Shown here: positions 55,139-64,000 of the stretch, in pieces
Numbering within the stretch: the stretch's first letter is position 1
How the letters are laid out: the number at the start of each line of letters is the position of its first letter
Assembly: GCA_030141605.1 (NCBI GenBank)
Contig: JAQGDQ010000017.1
Span: 1,212,001-1,276,000, forward strand
DNA: 64,000 bases
Source: Tubiluchus corallicola
Lineage: Eukaryota > Priapulida > Priapulimorpha > Priapulimorphida > Tubiluchidae
Direction of reading: 5' to 3'
Notes under the pieces: generated by a model
What the model was told of the DNA's origin: nothing
Databases searched by the model: none
The model's input: the letters and a program-made list of their open reading frames with translations, nothing else
Program-made: the position numbers and the translations under genes

Positions 55139-58100
55139 TAGTTATTTCGAAATTGCAGTGCAATTTTCAATTTGTTTGTAGTGTAGAAATATAAGAATAT
55201 TTACACATTATAGTTACTCGAGTACAATAAAAACAGTACATCACTTAATTTAATTTTGACATATCCAATCTGGTATCAGGTTAAGTTTATTTCTGTTAAA
55301 AAATTCAGAATGTTGACGCTAGATTGCATTCACAATATTTTTCATAAATAATATAACCCTTTTAACAGTTTTTTTTTGTGCGAACGTGCAGTTGCTTTAG
55401 GTCAACTGTTAAGTGTACCTCAGCAATGCATCTTAACTACAACCGTCATGTGACATGTGGGTAAAGCGAAGCTGTTCAGTAACTTCACTTGTTTTACATG
55501 GACTTTACTTGATTATCCATTAGTCAGTGTGTAGAGTCATTTACTAGCAAATCTTACCATTATAATAGCATGGGCTGCAAGGCGTTGTCAAGTATACACA
55601 AATGCATGGTCTTGTACACTTAACCTTTGATCTTTTCATGGTCATCATCAATCGCTGGAACTGTGAAAAGGCTTATTAACAATTGGCAGCATTTCGTGAA
55701 ACTCTGTTTTACTGAGCTTGTCTTTGACCTGTAGAATCAGCTTTTTTCATGCATTCGTGAATTGCAGGATAATCAGACTTTACTCGGCGTGATGGGTCTG
55801 GATGTTCCCACATCTGAAATGACTGAAGAAATTCCGCAGCGAATAGTGAGTAACTTAACCTTGTTTTCACCAACTGGGTGTGTCTACTGTTACCCTTTTT
55901 CTATATAATGCTGAACTCCTTCAGAACCATAAGTGTTTGCTGTTCATGAAAAAGTGCTCTCACTAAGCAGCAGTTACATTATATTTGATGTTTTTTGTAG
56001 GTTTCTACTCCTCACACAATGGATTTTCATGCAAAATTATATATGAAATGCAGTTGCTTAGCTTAGACAAATTAAAGATCGATTTTTGACAAACAAATTG
56101 AAATACGCTTTCAGTAACTGCAGTGTACAATATCACTTCTGTGAAATCGTCTAATGCAGTAAATTTCAGTTATCCAGTCACAACACTCTGATGCACTTTG
56201 GCCTCTTGTCTACTCTATTTTTAAAATTTTAATTTAGTCGAGATACTTCTGATTAGAACAGTACCAAATTTGTAATCTTTATTTATGTTTGTGCTCATAC
56301 AGTAGCAGAAAAGTCATAAGTCTTCTAAGACCTATCTTGAATGGTGTGGTTCTGAAGGAGTTAACCTGTTGTTGTAGAGTAGCATTAAAATGAAAATTCA
56401 ACGTGTTCGTAACCGTAGCGAAATGCCATTTTTGGTATTTATTTTAGCTAGTATGCTTTTGTGTGTTCCATTGTTTGCACTCTTTTGCTTTTCAAGATCT
56501 TATTGAATGCAAACTTTTGATTTACATGACCACCAAAGAGGTTCATTAGTTCTTGCATATCCTGAAAATTTATTACTATAAGTACATAAATACTGAGACT
56601 GGACTGTCATTGTAAGTGAACTGTTATAATATATATATGTAACTGCATAGGAAGTGAGTAGTTTCAAAATTCTCAAATTTCAAAATAATTTATTGAGTTA
56701 ACAGATATTACAATCACATTAACTGGTGCGTAGTTTTAAAATACAATATATAAGAAATAAATCCGTATAATAAAAATAATTATGTGACAATAATCACTGT
56801 TATTAAAGAAAAATAATGAATGGTGACCTAAGAAGCAATGGCTTATGGCAGGCCATGCATAAGTATTTTATGAAACAATGTTTCTCAGTTGTTAGTCATT
56901 AGTAATTTTGCACACTACTATCCTAAGATTAAGAACTGCTGCTTAAAAGCTACCCTAAGATCAAAACTGTGTAATTTGCTAAAATAAGCAGTACTCACTG
57001 TATTATTGCCATAATATACACAATGTCTCATTATACTATATTACTCTTGTAAAAATGACAAGAACCGTGTAACTTATGCCTATGATGCACCAAAGCATCC
57101 AGCATCTGGAAGCGAGAAATAACAGGTGCATATTGTCAATAAGTTGAAACCAAAGATTTTGGATGTGGAAGCTGGAAGCCAGACACTGGAAAACAGAAGC
57201 CATTTCCTATTTTTTGAGCACTTGTCATCAGCATCTGGTCCTAACCAGCCAATGATGACTGGGCTTGTGCTCAGGTTGTCTGCGGTGGTAAATTCTTATG
57301 CTAATAAGCAACGGAAAAATATAGGCATTGCAAAAATTAATTTGAGTATGTCTCTTTTTGTTTACGTGCAAAAAACTTGGAGATTGGATTGTGGAAGCTT
57401 TTTATTCTAACATCCATTGAATGCTAAATGCTGGAAACTGACAACCAGCTGTGCGATGATAGAGGATGGACGCTTAGGGTATTGAAGGCATTAGTCTGCA
57501 ACGATTTTAGAAAAATAAATTCCTGGTCTGTGTGTAGATGCAGTTTTAATGAGTTGTTATATACACATCATACATGTAAAAGAAATGGCTGTTGGTAGAA
57601 AAGTCGTCTGTTCATTAGGTAGTGTTACGTTTTAGTTTGTGATTAATTTTCTGGTGATAATTTTCTGTGTTTTTTTTTGTCATTTCAGCTTGGTGCAAAT
57701 GGATATGGCTTTGCTATAAACAATAATGGATTCGTTCTGTTTCATCCACGCCTAAGAGGACAGGTTTAGCTAATAATTCAGTTTTTGTTTAGTTAATAGA
57801 ATCACATTTAACATTCACATAGTTTAACAGTTTGTATCTGTTAATGCCAGTTGCTAACGGCAACAAAATGGGGCAATTTGATGTAAAGTACTGATTATTA
57901 TTCAACAAACGTTGCTTATTTGTATGAACTTGTATGAAGATTCAGATTTTCATTTTTTTTCCATAATAACAATGTCAAATAACAAAAATGATGTAAATAA
58001 CTAATAGAAAGGGAAAAGGTTGGTGAAAAACTAGGGTTATCAAGTCCACCACCCTTCAAGGGTTTCATGTTATTAGTAAAGTTAGAAATTGACAATCATT

Positions 58101-61100
58101 ATAGGGCTTTTGTATTAAGGAATCTGCTTAGTATTACATTAAACTTGTTGTGTCTGTGCGTCATTTCTATAATTCTGTTTTTATGATCCTAATACTTTAT
58201 TTGTGTTTAATGATTATCTAATGCATTTTTAGATGGGATATCTTTCCGATCCACCAAACTTGGACTATTTGGAATTAGAGATACCATCACCAAAAAACAT
58301 ACAGGTATAGACATTATTAATGTTTGTGTACTTACTCTAATGCTGTAATGTTTGTTTCACAATCAAAAAATACAGTTAGCTCCTTATATTTTGGCAAAGT
58401 ATGTATTGAAAACGTCTATGCAGACTAAATTTCTATTAAGACAGAAGACAAGGGAATTTTAAAGTATATCCCAAAGAAATTTCCATACAAAGTTATATTA
58501 CTTAGCACTACTTACCTGTTTGAATAACTATGTAATTGTTAATAATTTAAAATATTGCTCCATTTGGTAAAGTGGCACTGTATCGCCATCCCAGTATGCA
58601 CTACTGATTCACCAAAAACACGTTGATCTTATGGACAAAATAGAGTTACATATGCATTTGCTTTGATGGTGTAGTGTGCACTACAAAAACTACTAAACTT
58701 GTTTCAAACGACTTATCGCTAAAACAGCTGCACATAGAGATCATCTTGGAAGTTTAAACTTAGAAGTTTTATACAGTATTACTGCTATCATGTGCAGGCC
58801 CTGTGTGCAATAAGTAATGTAAGATTTGAAGACGAATTTCTTAAAATTCATGTATGAACAGTGTCTTTTTGTACTTCAATGGTTCTACCATGACTTTTAC
58901 TACGTGATTATGTTGAAAATTGCAGACAAAGTATTTGATCATTAGAATCAACAGTAAAAGTTGCAGCGCTTGCATAAATATGCACCCTTCCTATTTTGCC
59001 ATTCTATTTGGCTCATTTTGAACTCTCTGAATCACCTCAATAGAAATTCTTGCTTATTAACAGTTTTTTTGTAAAATTTATGTGATATTTAGATGAGAAA
59101 GAATATGATAGATAAAAAGACTGGCCACACAAGATATGAGACAAAGGTGGTTTCACCAGATGAATTTCATGTCTCTGAGCAAGAATATACTTACTGCTAC
59201 CATCCAATACCCCACGCCGACTTCAGGTATAGTAAATATTAACATTCTTGTTCACACAATATAATTTTGATATGTTAATATAGTTCACAGAGTACTGAAG
59301 TGTAGCTTTTTTTGTTATTCTTATTGTTTTTTATTTATGGTTTTTTATAAGATGTTTTTTATTTGGGTATAAAGATTGCGGTGCCTGCAAAGTAAAAAAC
59401 TGTGTGCATAATCCTACATGTAAAAAAGAATAAAAAGGAAAAGCAGTTTAAATGTTTCATAGCAATTTTATTGTTATGTTAGAATCTCTCATTTCTGTTG
59501 CCTTTGTTACCTCAGTGCCTCGTTTTTATAACATTTTTAACTTGCTTAGATGTCCCATTGGGGCGTAATTTAGCTTTTCTTTTGCTTTATTTGCATTCAC
59601 TGCAATTGCTGTTGCTTGGATGGAATATTTGCACAAAACAGTTATTGCCAAAAAGCCAACTAACTAACCTTGGAAATTTCTTAACTACATGGCCAGTTAT
59701 TTTTATAATGTGATGATAATTATGTATCTTTTCCGAATATCTAAATTGTTCTTGTAAATATTGGCTTTATAAAAATGAAAATGCTTAGAAAAAACATTTT
59801 ATGGTTGATGGTCATGATGCTTCGTTCTCTGAATTCCTAATGCAGATTTCCTTTACATGTTTGAGTTCAATTTAATCCTTTTTGTTGCCTTTCAGAATGA
59901 TGTTGACACCTTAGCAGTTGTTTTGGTTACATTGTCGGGTTTTTCCGCCAACGCTTACTGTGTTATTGCGAAGGTTACTCTACTAACTTTAGTCAGTTTC
60001 AGTAGAGCAGGCAGCAAATATTTGGGTTGTACATAATAATGCAACGACTTGCTAACATCTTAGACATTGACAGCAATGCAGAGGACCTATTAAGCCCAGA
60101 AACTTGCTTAAGCATTGCAGCTGCTGATGACGTAGAAACATCTCAGTTAAATTTCCTATCCCAATTTATTTCACTTTTTAGTATTTTTTTATACTTATTT
60201 TTACTGTGAATGTATTCGTTGCAGTTTAGGCTTGGTTGTACCAAAACAGTCTGATTACTATGTCACTGTGATGAACTATGACACTTCGAAAGGCTTACCA
60301 TTGCTGGATAACATTATACTAGCACCATGGTAAGTTAAACAGTCGCTTTTATCAATCTTGTACAAATAATTCATTCCTTGATCACATTCAGTTTAGTAGA
60401 AGTTGTTTACTGCAGAACAAACTCCAAAATCCATGAATATGTTTTGAAACAGAGCAAGGCTTTACCTGTGGCCTAAACCGTATATTTTATCACCTATAAT
60501 AATACAAAATTGTTTCCTTCATTATTAAAACATTAGTTGAGGAACTTAGCCTGCCGACAAGAAAGGGTAATTAGTATCGGTAATTGGTGATCATTTATTC
60601 AGCTAACATTGATCATCATCACCATAGACATTGGTCAGAATTTGAAAATAATAATGCCCACAAGATGGGTAAACACAAGAGTAACTCAGCAAAAAAACTA
60701 GACTGCTATGCCAATGGCTTGCCAGCCCATTTCTGTCATAATGCTGATATCATCATTTGATACAGCTTGCAGTGGCGGGAACCTTCCTTGTATACCCTGT
60801 ACATGTTTGCCAATGTGAAGATTGCAATACAATTGTGCTGTGTGACATTTCTTGAAACTCAGCAAGTTTTTTTTCATTCCTGAGAAACTGGTATCTGGTA
60901 GTCACTACCACAAAACTTGTCTGCCATTGTTATTTTTATGGTCCTGGATTGATAGGCCATCATTTGCATTTTATTTCAGCTATGTTTCATACGTTTGCTC
61001 CAGATCCTAATTTGATACTTCATTTTGGGTGTCTAGTAGATACCCAGTAGTAACTGTCATTACATGTTTCAGCCTTCAAGGATAAATTTATTATTACATA

Positions 61101-64000
61101 TCATTTACAAGTTAGTCAGATCGTACCCGCTACATCAATTGTTGTTCCTAATTTCGGGCAGTCCTACTTTTAGGGTGATTGAACCCTGGCCAGTACCACT
61201 TAAATTGTCTGTCATTATTATGATTAAGATCCAGGATTGATAAGTCATCATTTATCTTTAATTTCAGTTGGTACCTTGTTTCCTTGAGTTGCAGTCTCAA
61301 TTTGTTCCTACATTTAAGGTGCCTGGGAGACACTAGGTACCACTTGTAATGTCTGTCATTCTCAAATACATGTTCCGGGAATCATAATGTTAAATTAAAA
61401 TCAGCTGGTGTCTCTTACCTTTGATCTAAGCCATTTTAGGGTCGTTTCGGGGCACTCTAGAGACTACATGTGCCAATGGTACCACAGCAGCCATCCTTAC
61501 CTGAAGATCGCATATTGTTTTCAAACTTCTTATATGACTAAATATTTCATATCTCGCTTGCTTGATTGGCTGGCAGGGTCCTTGAGGGTCTCTTTCTTTA
61601 AACTTTTTTAATGACTACAACAAATGCAACATTTCAGTCCATTCATTTCTAAAAAGAAAACTGATATACTGATGAAGTAAGCTTATATATAAATAAACAT
61701 TATGATTGGCAGTTTTCTTATTAAATCATGACAATCTGACACTTAGCCTTAATTTAAAAAATTCTTTTTTTCTTTCTTTACAGGAAGTATTGTACAGGAT
61801 ATGATGTCATATTGAAAGGAAATGACTCCACAGAAGCTCTCAGCAATCTTCTCATTAATTCTGCACCTTGTATGTAAAAATTATGCAAAAAAAACTGTCA
61901 TTGAGCAGAGTTTTAACTGCAGTAAAGCAGTTTCTGGTTCATAATTACACATGTTATTATTTACGATTGAGAGCGTATATTAAAAGAGAAAAAAAGCAAA
62001 TTATTATAACCTAGATAATAATGATTTGTAAACTTTTTTACCAAGTTTTATTGGATGCAGTCAAACAAGTAAATTTAGCTCAAATTTAATATGACTTATA
62101 CATGTTAATAGTTACTAAAATTATTAACATAAATTGTACCTGTCTTAAACCAAAGTTCTTGCTCATTTTATTGCATTATTTGCGATGCATTAAGCGTTTC
62201 AAGTGGTTGTCTGTTTTCCAAATTTCATTGTCAACGTTGTCAACTGTCGAACCAAAAATGTTTTATTATTATAATGTATCGGGTGTGTCTCTTCCACTTT
62301 ATGTACCACAGGGTGACCAATTTGATAATGTCTCATACACATTCAACAGCCTCAAGTCATTGTTTTGCTTCGGAAATCATTTGCGCTTATTAACTGTTTT
62401 TCGTTTGTTTGTTTAGGTGATGAAGATTTGGTACAGAATCTGATGTGGGATCTTTCCGTCACCAAATTTGCTGATAAGCTTTGCCACATACGACGAAATA
62501 CAGATGAGGTGTTAGGGAGTTTTGTAGCTACAAATGGTGGTCTCACTCGAGCTTGTCCATCAAGGTGTGTGACAATTTGTGATGCATTTGTCTATCCATT
62601 GTTTTTTTTAAAATTGCATCCACTCACTTAAACTGTTTAACTTAAAATACTTCTAACTACAAGTGTTGTGTTTCTATAATATGTATTGCTATGTGGTAAT
62701 GTTATAATGTGTGTTACTATGTGGTAGCATTATAATATATATTGTTGTGTGGTAGTGTTATAATATGTATTACTATGTGGTAGCGTTATAATATATATTG
62801 TTATGTGGTAGCAAAATTTGGGGATTTTCACAGTTTTGAACAAATTGAATTTTTTTATCAAAAAGCCAGCATATAAAAAATTTGCTTAGAGAACATAAAT
62901 CAACCCCAAATTGTAGGGTATATGGTGAAGTTGATCGGTGTACTGTTAATTCTAGAATGTTAAGTTTCTGGGGTGAATCGGCACAGGGGAAACTATAAAC
63001 TATCTATTATTTGGTTTAGTATATTAAACAATATGTATGTTAAAAGTACGTATAAATCAAAGTGACTTATGTCAGTTCGAAATATTTTAGATGTTAGTAG
63101 TGCAGAGTATGGTAGCCGATATTAACATAAAATGCTTTAAATCAGCCGCAGATTTAAGGCTGAGAGATATATTTAAACTCAGTTGGAGTAATAACGTTAA
63201 TATACTAGCCAATTGTGTTGTAGCTAGCGAATTATAAAGGTTGAATTAAAATTTGAAATGTGTTTAAATGTATAGGATCACACCAACACAGGAAGTCTTT
63301 CTAAGCATAAACTGCATAAACATAGCAGTCAAACTGCCCATTTCTGTTGATAAATTCAAATTTGACAAATACATAAGAGACGATATTGATGAAAGAATGT
63401 GTAATCTGTGTAGCTTGCAAAAGCAGGGTGATGAATTCCATTATGTGTTAATGTGTCTGTACTTCCAACATGCCAGGGAAATGTACACTAAAACATACTC
63501 TTGTAGGAGGCCTAATATCTTAAAGTATAAACAACTTTTTTTTCAACTAGTAAATCTAAGAAAGTAAACAATTTGGCAAAGTATGTTAGGGTTATAATGT
63601 CTGAATTTAGCTAGATTACTATAATTTTTGCTGCACTGTATGAGTTATATTGTTCTTACTTAATTGTTGTTATGTTCTCTCCACCCAAGGTGGCAGTAGA
63701 GATTTGAAATAAATCTGAATTTGAATTTGAATATATTGTTCTAAAACAAAAACATTTAAAACAACCGCATTTTCTTATTCTCTGCATTTAGTAAGCAAAT
63801 AAATTGAGTAAAATTGGTGATAGCTTTCATTGACTGCCTCTGTCAAAATCCATAAAATAGCAACAGTAAACACAGCTTTCTAAGCACATTATAGAGATTT
63901 TCATTTTTGTTGTTTCAGCTTCATTAGTGAACTAGAAGATGACAGTGATGTTCACAAAGCAAATTATTATCTACGAGCAGCTGTGGCTGATACGTTCCTG
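39222..64000 (+). CDS. CACNA2D: Voltage-gated calcium channel alpha-2/delta subunit, 3' end outside window
   Basis: Known role: extracellular, membrane-anchored auxiliary subunit that promotes trafficking and current of Cav1/Cav2 channels. Twenty-two exons with consistent phases give about 719 residues before the right edge; family members run near 1,100, so the C-terminal third is missing. Order: signal peptide ([19 protein letters not shown]); VWA_N region including WFVNAKE, HSAVHIP and [11 protein letters not shown]; a VWA domain from about residue 234 with the MIDAS DTSGS at 240-244 and LLTDGG near 350; Cache-type regions with [10 protein letters not shown] and [19 protein letters not shown]; then YCTGYDV and [14 protein letters not shown]. 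The Thr expected near residue 313 for a perfect MIDAS is Ala (MADY). Two alternative exons follow exon 11. The exact paralogue cannot be named. Introns carry MITEs, a LINE and several microsatellites. Confidence 0.95.
39693..39774 (+). CDS. CACNA2D: CACNA2D exon 2
   Basis: [20 protein letters not shown] then KYIAIQE, the W...I...L N-terminal helix of the family. Donor GTAGAT. Confidence 0.8.
40000..40270. repeat. Dispersed repeat, possibly a LINE 3' region
   Basis: Contains GAAAGGGTGGCAAAAGAACT and a CAGCCACCCT block that reappear, diverged, at 57960-58190 and, weakly, at 44370-44600. The three share layout but no frame. Confidence 0.35.
42344..42828. mobile_element. AAGCCTTTTCACAG MITE, copy B (long fold-back)
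   Basis: About 485 bp. Both arms, roughly 130 bp each, carry the same GTGCATGCGCAGTTGC..CTTAACTACAACCGTCA..GGGTAAAGCAAAGC sequence in opposite orientation. The middle lies inverted relative to copies A and C. In CACNA2D intron 2, before exon 3. Confidence 0.8.
43013..43132 (+). CDS. CACNA2D: CACNA2D exon 3
   Basis: [36 protein letters not shown], ending AALK; continues the N-terminal helical region. Donor GTAAAT. Confidence 0.88.
43277..43336 (+). CDS. CACNA2D: CACNA2D exon 4
   Basis: Twenty codons, [20 protein letters not shown], between TTGCAG and GTAATT. Confidence 0.82.
43967..44102 (+). CDS. CACNA2D: CACNA2D exon 5
   Basis: [13 protein letters not shown], acidic [10 protein letters not shown], then [23 protein letters not shown] is a family hallmark. 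Confidence 0.92.
44370..44600 (-). repeat. Probable LINE 3' tail
   Basis: On the minus strand it ends AAATAAATTGAACTGAATTG, the polyadenylation-like signal plus short TGAA repeats seen also at the LINE end near 63.7 kb. A GGCTGACTAGATAACC block precedes it. Confidence 0.4.
45078..45209 (+). CDS. CACNA2D: CACNA2D exon 6
   Basis: [20 protein letters not shown] then [19 protein letters not shown]; matches the L..W...LDEVF..N....LLWQ.FGS.TG..R..P region. Confidence 0.95.
45231..45705. mobile_element. Short non-autonomous hAT-type element
   Basis: Ends TAGAGATGGGTGATT and, inverted on the right, TAATGGTAGGCGATT are imperfect. Flanking 8-mers gacacctg (45223-45230) and gactcctg (45706-45713) match at 7 of 8. 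The interior carries ATTAATCGAT-type motifs. It sits 21 bp after exon 6. Confidence 0.72.
46070..46184 (+). CDS. CACNA2D: CACNA2D exon 7
   Basis: [37 protein letters not shown]. It covers the [11 protein letters not shown] signature and runs into the first MIDAS Asp. Donor GTAAGA. Confidence 0.96.
46605..46704 (+). CDS. CACNA2D: CACNA2D exon 8
   Basis: Completes DTSGS, then [20 protein letters not shown] and [13 protein letters not shown] strand-helix unit. Donor GTAAGC. Confidence 0.95.
47083..47244 (+). CDS. CACNA2D: CACNA2D exon 9
   Basis: [54 protein letters not shown]. It matches the SCF..LVQA..RNK..L..A.. block. The MADY replaces the T-D-Y of a perfect MIDAS. Confidence 0.95.
47450..47890. 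repeat. TCAGGGAAA-rich repeat
   Basis: The motif TCAGGGAAA or close variants recurs at both ends. The outer parts GGGTTTCCACGG and CTGTGGGAATGC are weakly inverted, as in a degraded MITE. Ends are not sharp. Confidence 0.4.
48172..48630. mobile_element. MITE with perfect 29-bp terminal inverted repeats
   Basis: Left TACCGTATTTTCCCGTGTAT.. and right ..ATACACGGGAAAATACGGTA are exact reverse complements over 29 bp (48172-48200, 48602-48630). Each arm has a second, subterminal copy of GGTCTCTTATACA. If the terminal TA is the duplicated target it is a Tc1/mariner-type element. No frame inside. In CACNA2D intron 9. Confidence 0.9.
49139..49261 (+). CDS. CACNA2D: CACNA2D exon 10
   Basis: [47 protein letters not shown] carries the last MIDAS Asp. 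Confidence 0.95.
49459..49822. mobile_element. Inverted-repeat MITE, copy 2 of a pair
   Basis: Aligns in reverse orientation with 31365-31721 along its full length. The right end GGCAAACCGAGATACGAGTG is intact; the left end (ATTTCGGTTTGCTGGAC) is diverged. In CACNA2D intron 10. Confidence 0.72.
50712..50790 (-). pseudogene. tRNA-Thr(TGT)-like pseudogene or SINE head
   Basis: The minus strand reads TTTGTAAGCAGAAGATCCCT, then GGTTCAAATCCAGG: a seven-base anticodon loop TTTGTAA (anticodon TGT) and a perfect CCTGG-TTCAAAT-CCAGG T arm. The 3' half resembles eukaryotic tRNA-Thr. The D and anticodon stems do not pair well, so it is not a working tRNA. It ends about 11 bp before the splice acceptor of exon 11. 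Confidence 0.55.
50802..50930 (+). CDS. CACNA2D: CACNA2D exon 11
   Basis: [43 protein letters not shown]. Matches VRVFTFSVG....G..W.AC.N.GYY..I.S.GAIR. Donor GTAAAC. Confidence 0.96.
50946..51294. repeat. (CATA)n microsatellite
   Basis: About 350 bp of CATA units with an interruption of CAGA and CACA units at roughly 51186-51247. It begins 15 bp after exon 11. It generates long Tyr-Val-Cys-Met and Ile-His-Thr-Tyr frames in every phase, which are artefacts. Confidence 0.98.
51954..52043 (+). CDS. CACNA2D: CACNA2D alternative exon 12 (first of the pair)
   Basis: Thirty codons, [20 protein letters not shown] then [10 protein letters not shown], between AAATAG and GTACGA, phase 0 at both ends. 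It aligns without gaps to exon 13 over 25 positions, sharing L-RPM-L, QWT and AYL. It is the more diverged copy relative to other animals' alpha-2/delta. Confidence 0.8.
52279..52420. repeat. (CT)n / (CCCT)n microsatellite
   Basis: About 140 bp of uninterrupted pyrimidine on the transcribed-sense strand, located in the intron between the two alternative exons. Confidence 0.97.
53057..53140 (+). CDS. CACNA2D: CACNA2D alternative exon 13 (second of the pair)
   Basis: Twenty-eight codons, [20 protein letters not shown] then TNAYLDAL, phase 0 at both ends; acceptor CTATAG, donor GTAAAT. This is the canonical EYL.VL.RPMVL....QWTN.YLDAL block. Confidence 0.93.
53902..54286. mobile_element. AAGCCTTTTCACAG MITE, copy C
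   Basis: Ends TAAGCCTTTTCACAGTTTCG and GAAACTGTGAAAAGGCTTA are near-perfect inverted repeats. The interior shares ACTACAACCGTCATGTGAC, TAAAGCAAAGCC and TTACTTGGGAACAAGG with copies A and B. In the intron after exon 13. Confidence 0.85.
54883..54939 (+). CDS. CACNA2D: CACNA2D exon 14
   Basis: Nineteen codons, [19 protein letters not shown], matching LG.VITGTLPVFNIT. Donor GTATGT. Confidence 0.9.
55097..55137. repeat. (ATT)n microsatellite
   Basis: About 13 ATT units in the intron after exon 14. Confidence 0.9.
55354..55675. mobile_element. AAGCCTTTTCACAG MITE, copy D
   Basis: The shortest and most diverged copy. The left end TAACCCTTTTAACAG is mutated, while the right end GGAACTGTGAAAAGGCTTA is intact. 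It shares CTTAACTACAACCGTCATGT with the others. Confidence 0.75.
55768..55845 (+). CDS. CACNA2D: CACNA2D exon 15
   Basis: [20 protein letters not shown] then EIPQRI; LLGVMG.DV is conserved at the start of the Cache region. Donor GTGAGT. Confidence 0.94.
57689..57763 (+). CDS. CACNA2D: CACNA2D exon 16
   Basis: [20 protein letters not shown] then RLRGQ; the Cache-type NGY.FAI..NG.VL.HP motif. Confidence 0.95.
57960..58190. repeat. Dispersed repeat related to 40000-40270
   Basis: Shares the GGGAAAAGG..GGTGAAAAACTAG..CCACCACCCTTC layout with the copy at 40.1 kb. No frame. Confidence 0.35.
58233..58304 (+). CDS. CACNA2D: CACNA2D exon 17
   Basis: [20 protein letters not shown] then KNIQ; corresponds to the P..DFLD.E.E segment. 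Confidence 0.88.
58455..58850. repeat. Dispersed repeat, copy 3
   Basis: Diverged copy of the family at 1-440 and 8287-8770 (AAATTTCCATACAAAGTTAT, TATGCACTACTGATTCACCA, GAAGTTTAAACTTAGAAGTT). In the intron after exon 17. Confidence 0.5.
59093..59226 (+). CDS. CACNA2D: CACNA2D exon 18
   Basis: [48 protein letters not shown]...G......V.S.DE....... .YT..PI matches the family. Confidence 0.92.
60225..60329 (+). CDS. CACNA2D: CACNA2D exon 19
   Basis: [34 protein letters not shown]; the SL.LVLP...YY block. Donor GTAAGT. Confidence 0.92.
61784..61869 (+). CDS. CACNA2D: CACNA2D exon 20
   Basis: [20 protein letters not shown] then NLLINSAP; corresponds to IAPRDYC.DL. Donor GTATGT. Confidence 0.9.
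62417..62564 (+). CDS. CACNA2D: CACNA2D exon 21
   Basis: [56 protein letters not shown] is a family signature. Donor GTGTGT. Confidence 0.93.
62675..62813. repeat. 28-bp tandem repeat, five units
   Basis: Unit close to TATAATATGTATTACTATGT followed by GGTAGYRT, five head-to-tail copies in the intron after exon 21. Confidence 0.9.
63060..63735 (+). pseudogene. 5'-truncated LINE, ORF2 C-terminus and 3' tail
   Basis: The frame at 63268-63567 carries [20 protein letters not shown] then [11 protein letters not shown], the C..C....DE.H.L..C..Y...R zinc-binding end of LINE ORF2 proteins. The frame is intact for about 99 codons and ends in a stop. The 3' end is AAATAAATCTGAATTTGAAT, a TTGAA-type short repeat. 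The same strand as the host gene, in its intron 21. Confidence 0.72.
63919..64000 (+). CDS. CACNA2D: CACNA2D exon 22 (cut by window edge)
   Basis: After TTTCAG it reads [20 protein letters not shown] then AVADTFL. Open to the edge; it corresponds to the region before the second conserved block of alpha-2. Confidence 0.88.

Noticed and set aside
57126-57410. 94-codon plus-strand frame between CACNA2D exons 15 and 16
   Set aside because: No family motif, wrong phase and no fitting splice sites.

Overview
The window looks like AT-rich nuclear DNA of an invertebrate animal. Genes are split by GT-AG introns of about 0.1 to 4 kb, microsatellites are long, and transposon debris is dense. Sterol cyclisation, motile-cilia and calcium-channel genes together show a metazoan. 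An early-branching animal such as a sponge or cnidarian is possible, but nothing here fixes the lineage.

Four protein-coding genes can be assembled exon by exon, with reading phases agreeing across every junction. (1) Positions 1357-9166, minus strand: a CFAP100/CCDC37-like ciliary coiled-coil gene, six exons seen, 5' end unresolved and 3' end probably beyond the window. (2) 13362-25614, plus: a complete lanosterol synthase (LSS), eight coding exons, 748 codons, catalytic Asp in a DCTAE motif. (3) 31850-33321, minus: a two-exon TMEM121/CECR6-family membrane protein, 312 aa. (4) 39222 to the right edge, plus: a voltage-gated calcium channel alpha-2/delta subunit (CACNA2D-type), 22 exons including a probable mutually exclusive pair; the C-terminal third lies outside. 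The genes have unrelated roles and share no operon-like logic.

Between and inside the genes lie degraded CR1/Jockey-like LINE pieces (about 9.3-11.9, 12.7, 35.2, 36.1-36.9, 38.0 and 63.1-63.7 kb), a hAT transposase remnant (16.7-17.2 kb), five short hAT-type elements with recognisable 8-bp target duplications, several Tc1/mariner- or pogo-like inverted-repeat elements, a four-copy MITE family, a 115-bp tRNA-derived SINE with a 13-bp target duplication, and a tRNA-Thr-like pseudogene.

The most interesting signals are the duplicated alternative exon in the alpha-2/delta gene, flanked by very long microsatellites, and a 57-bp minisatellite whose every unit carries a copy of the 3' splice site of the adjacent CFAP100-like exon.
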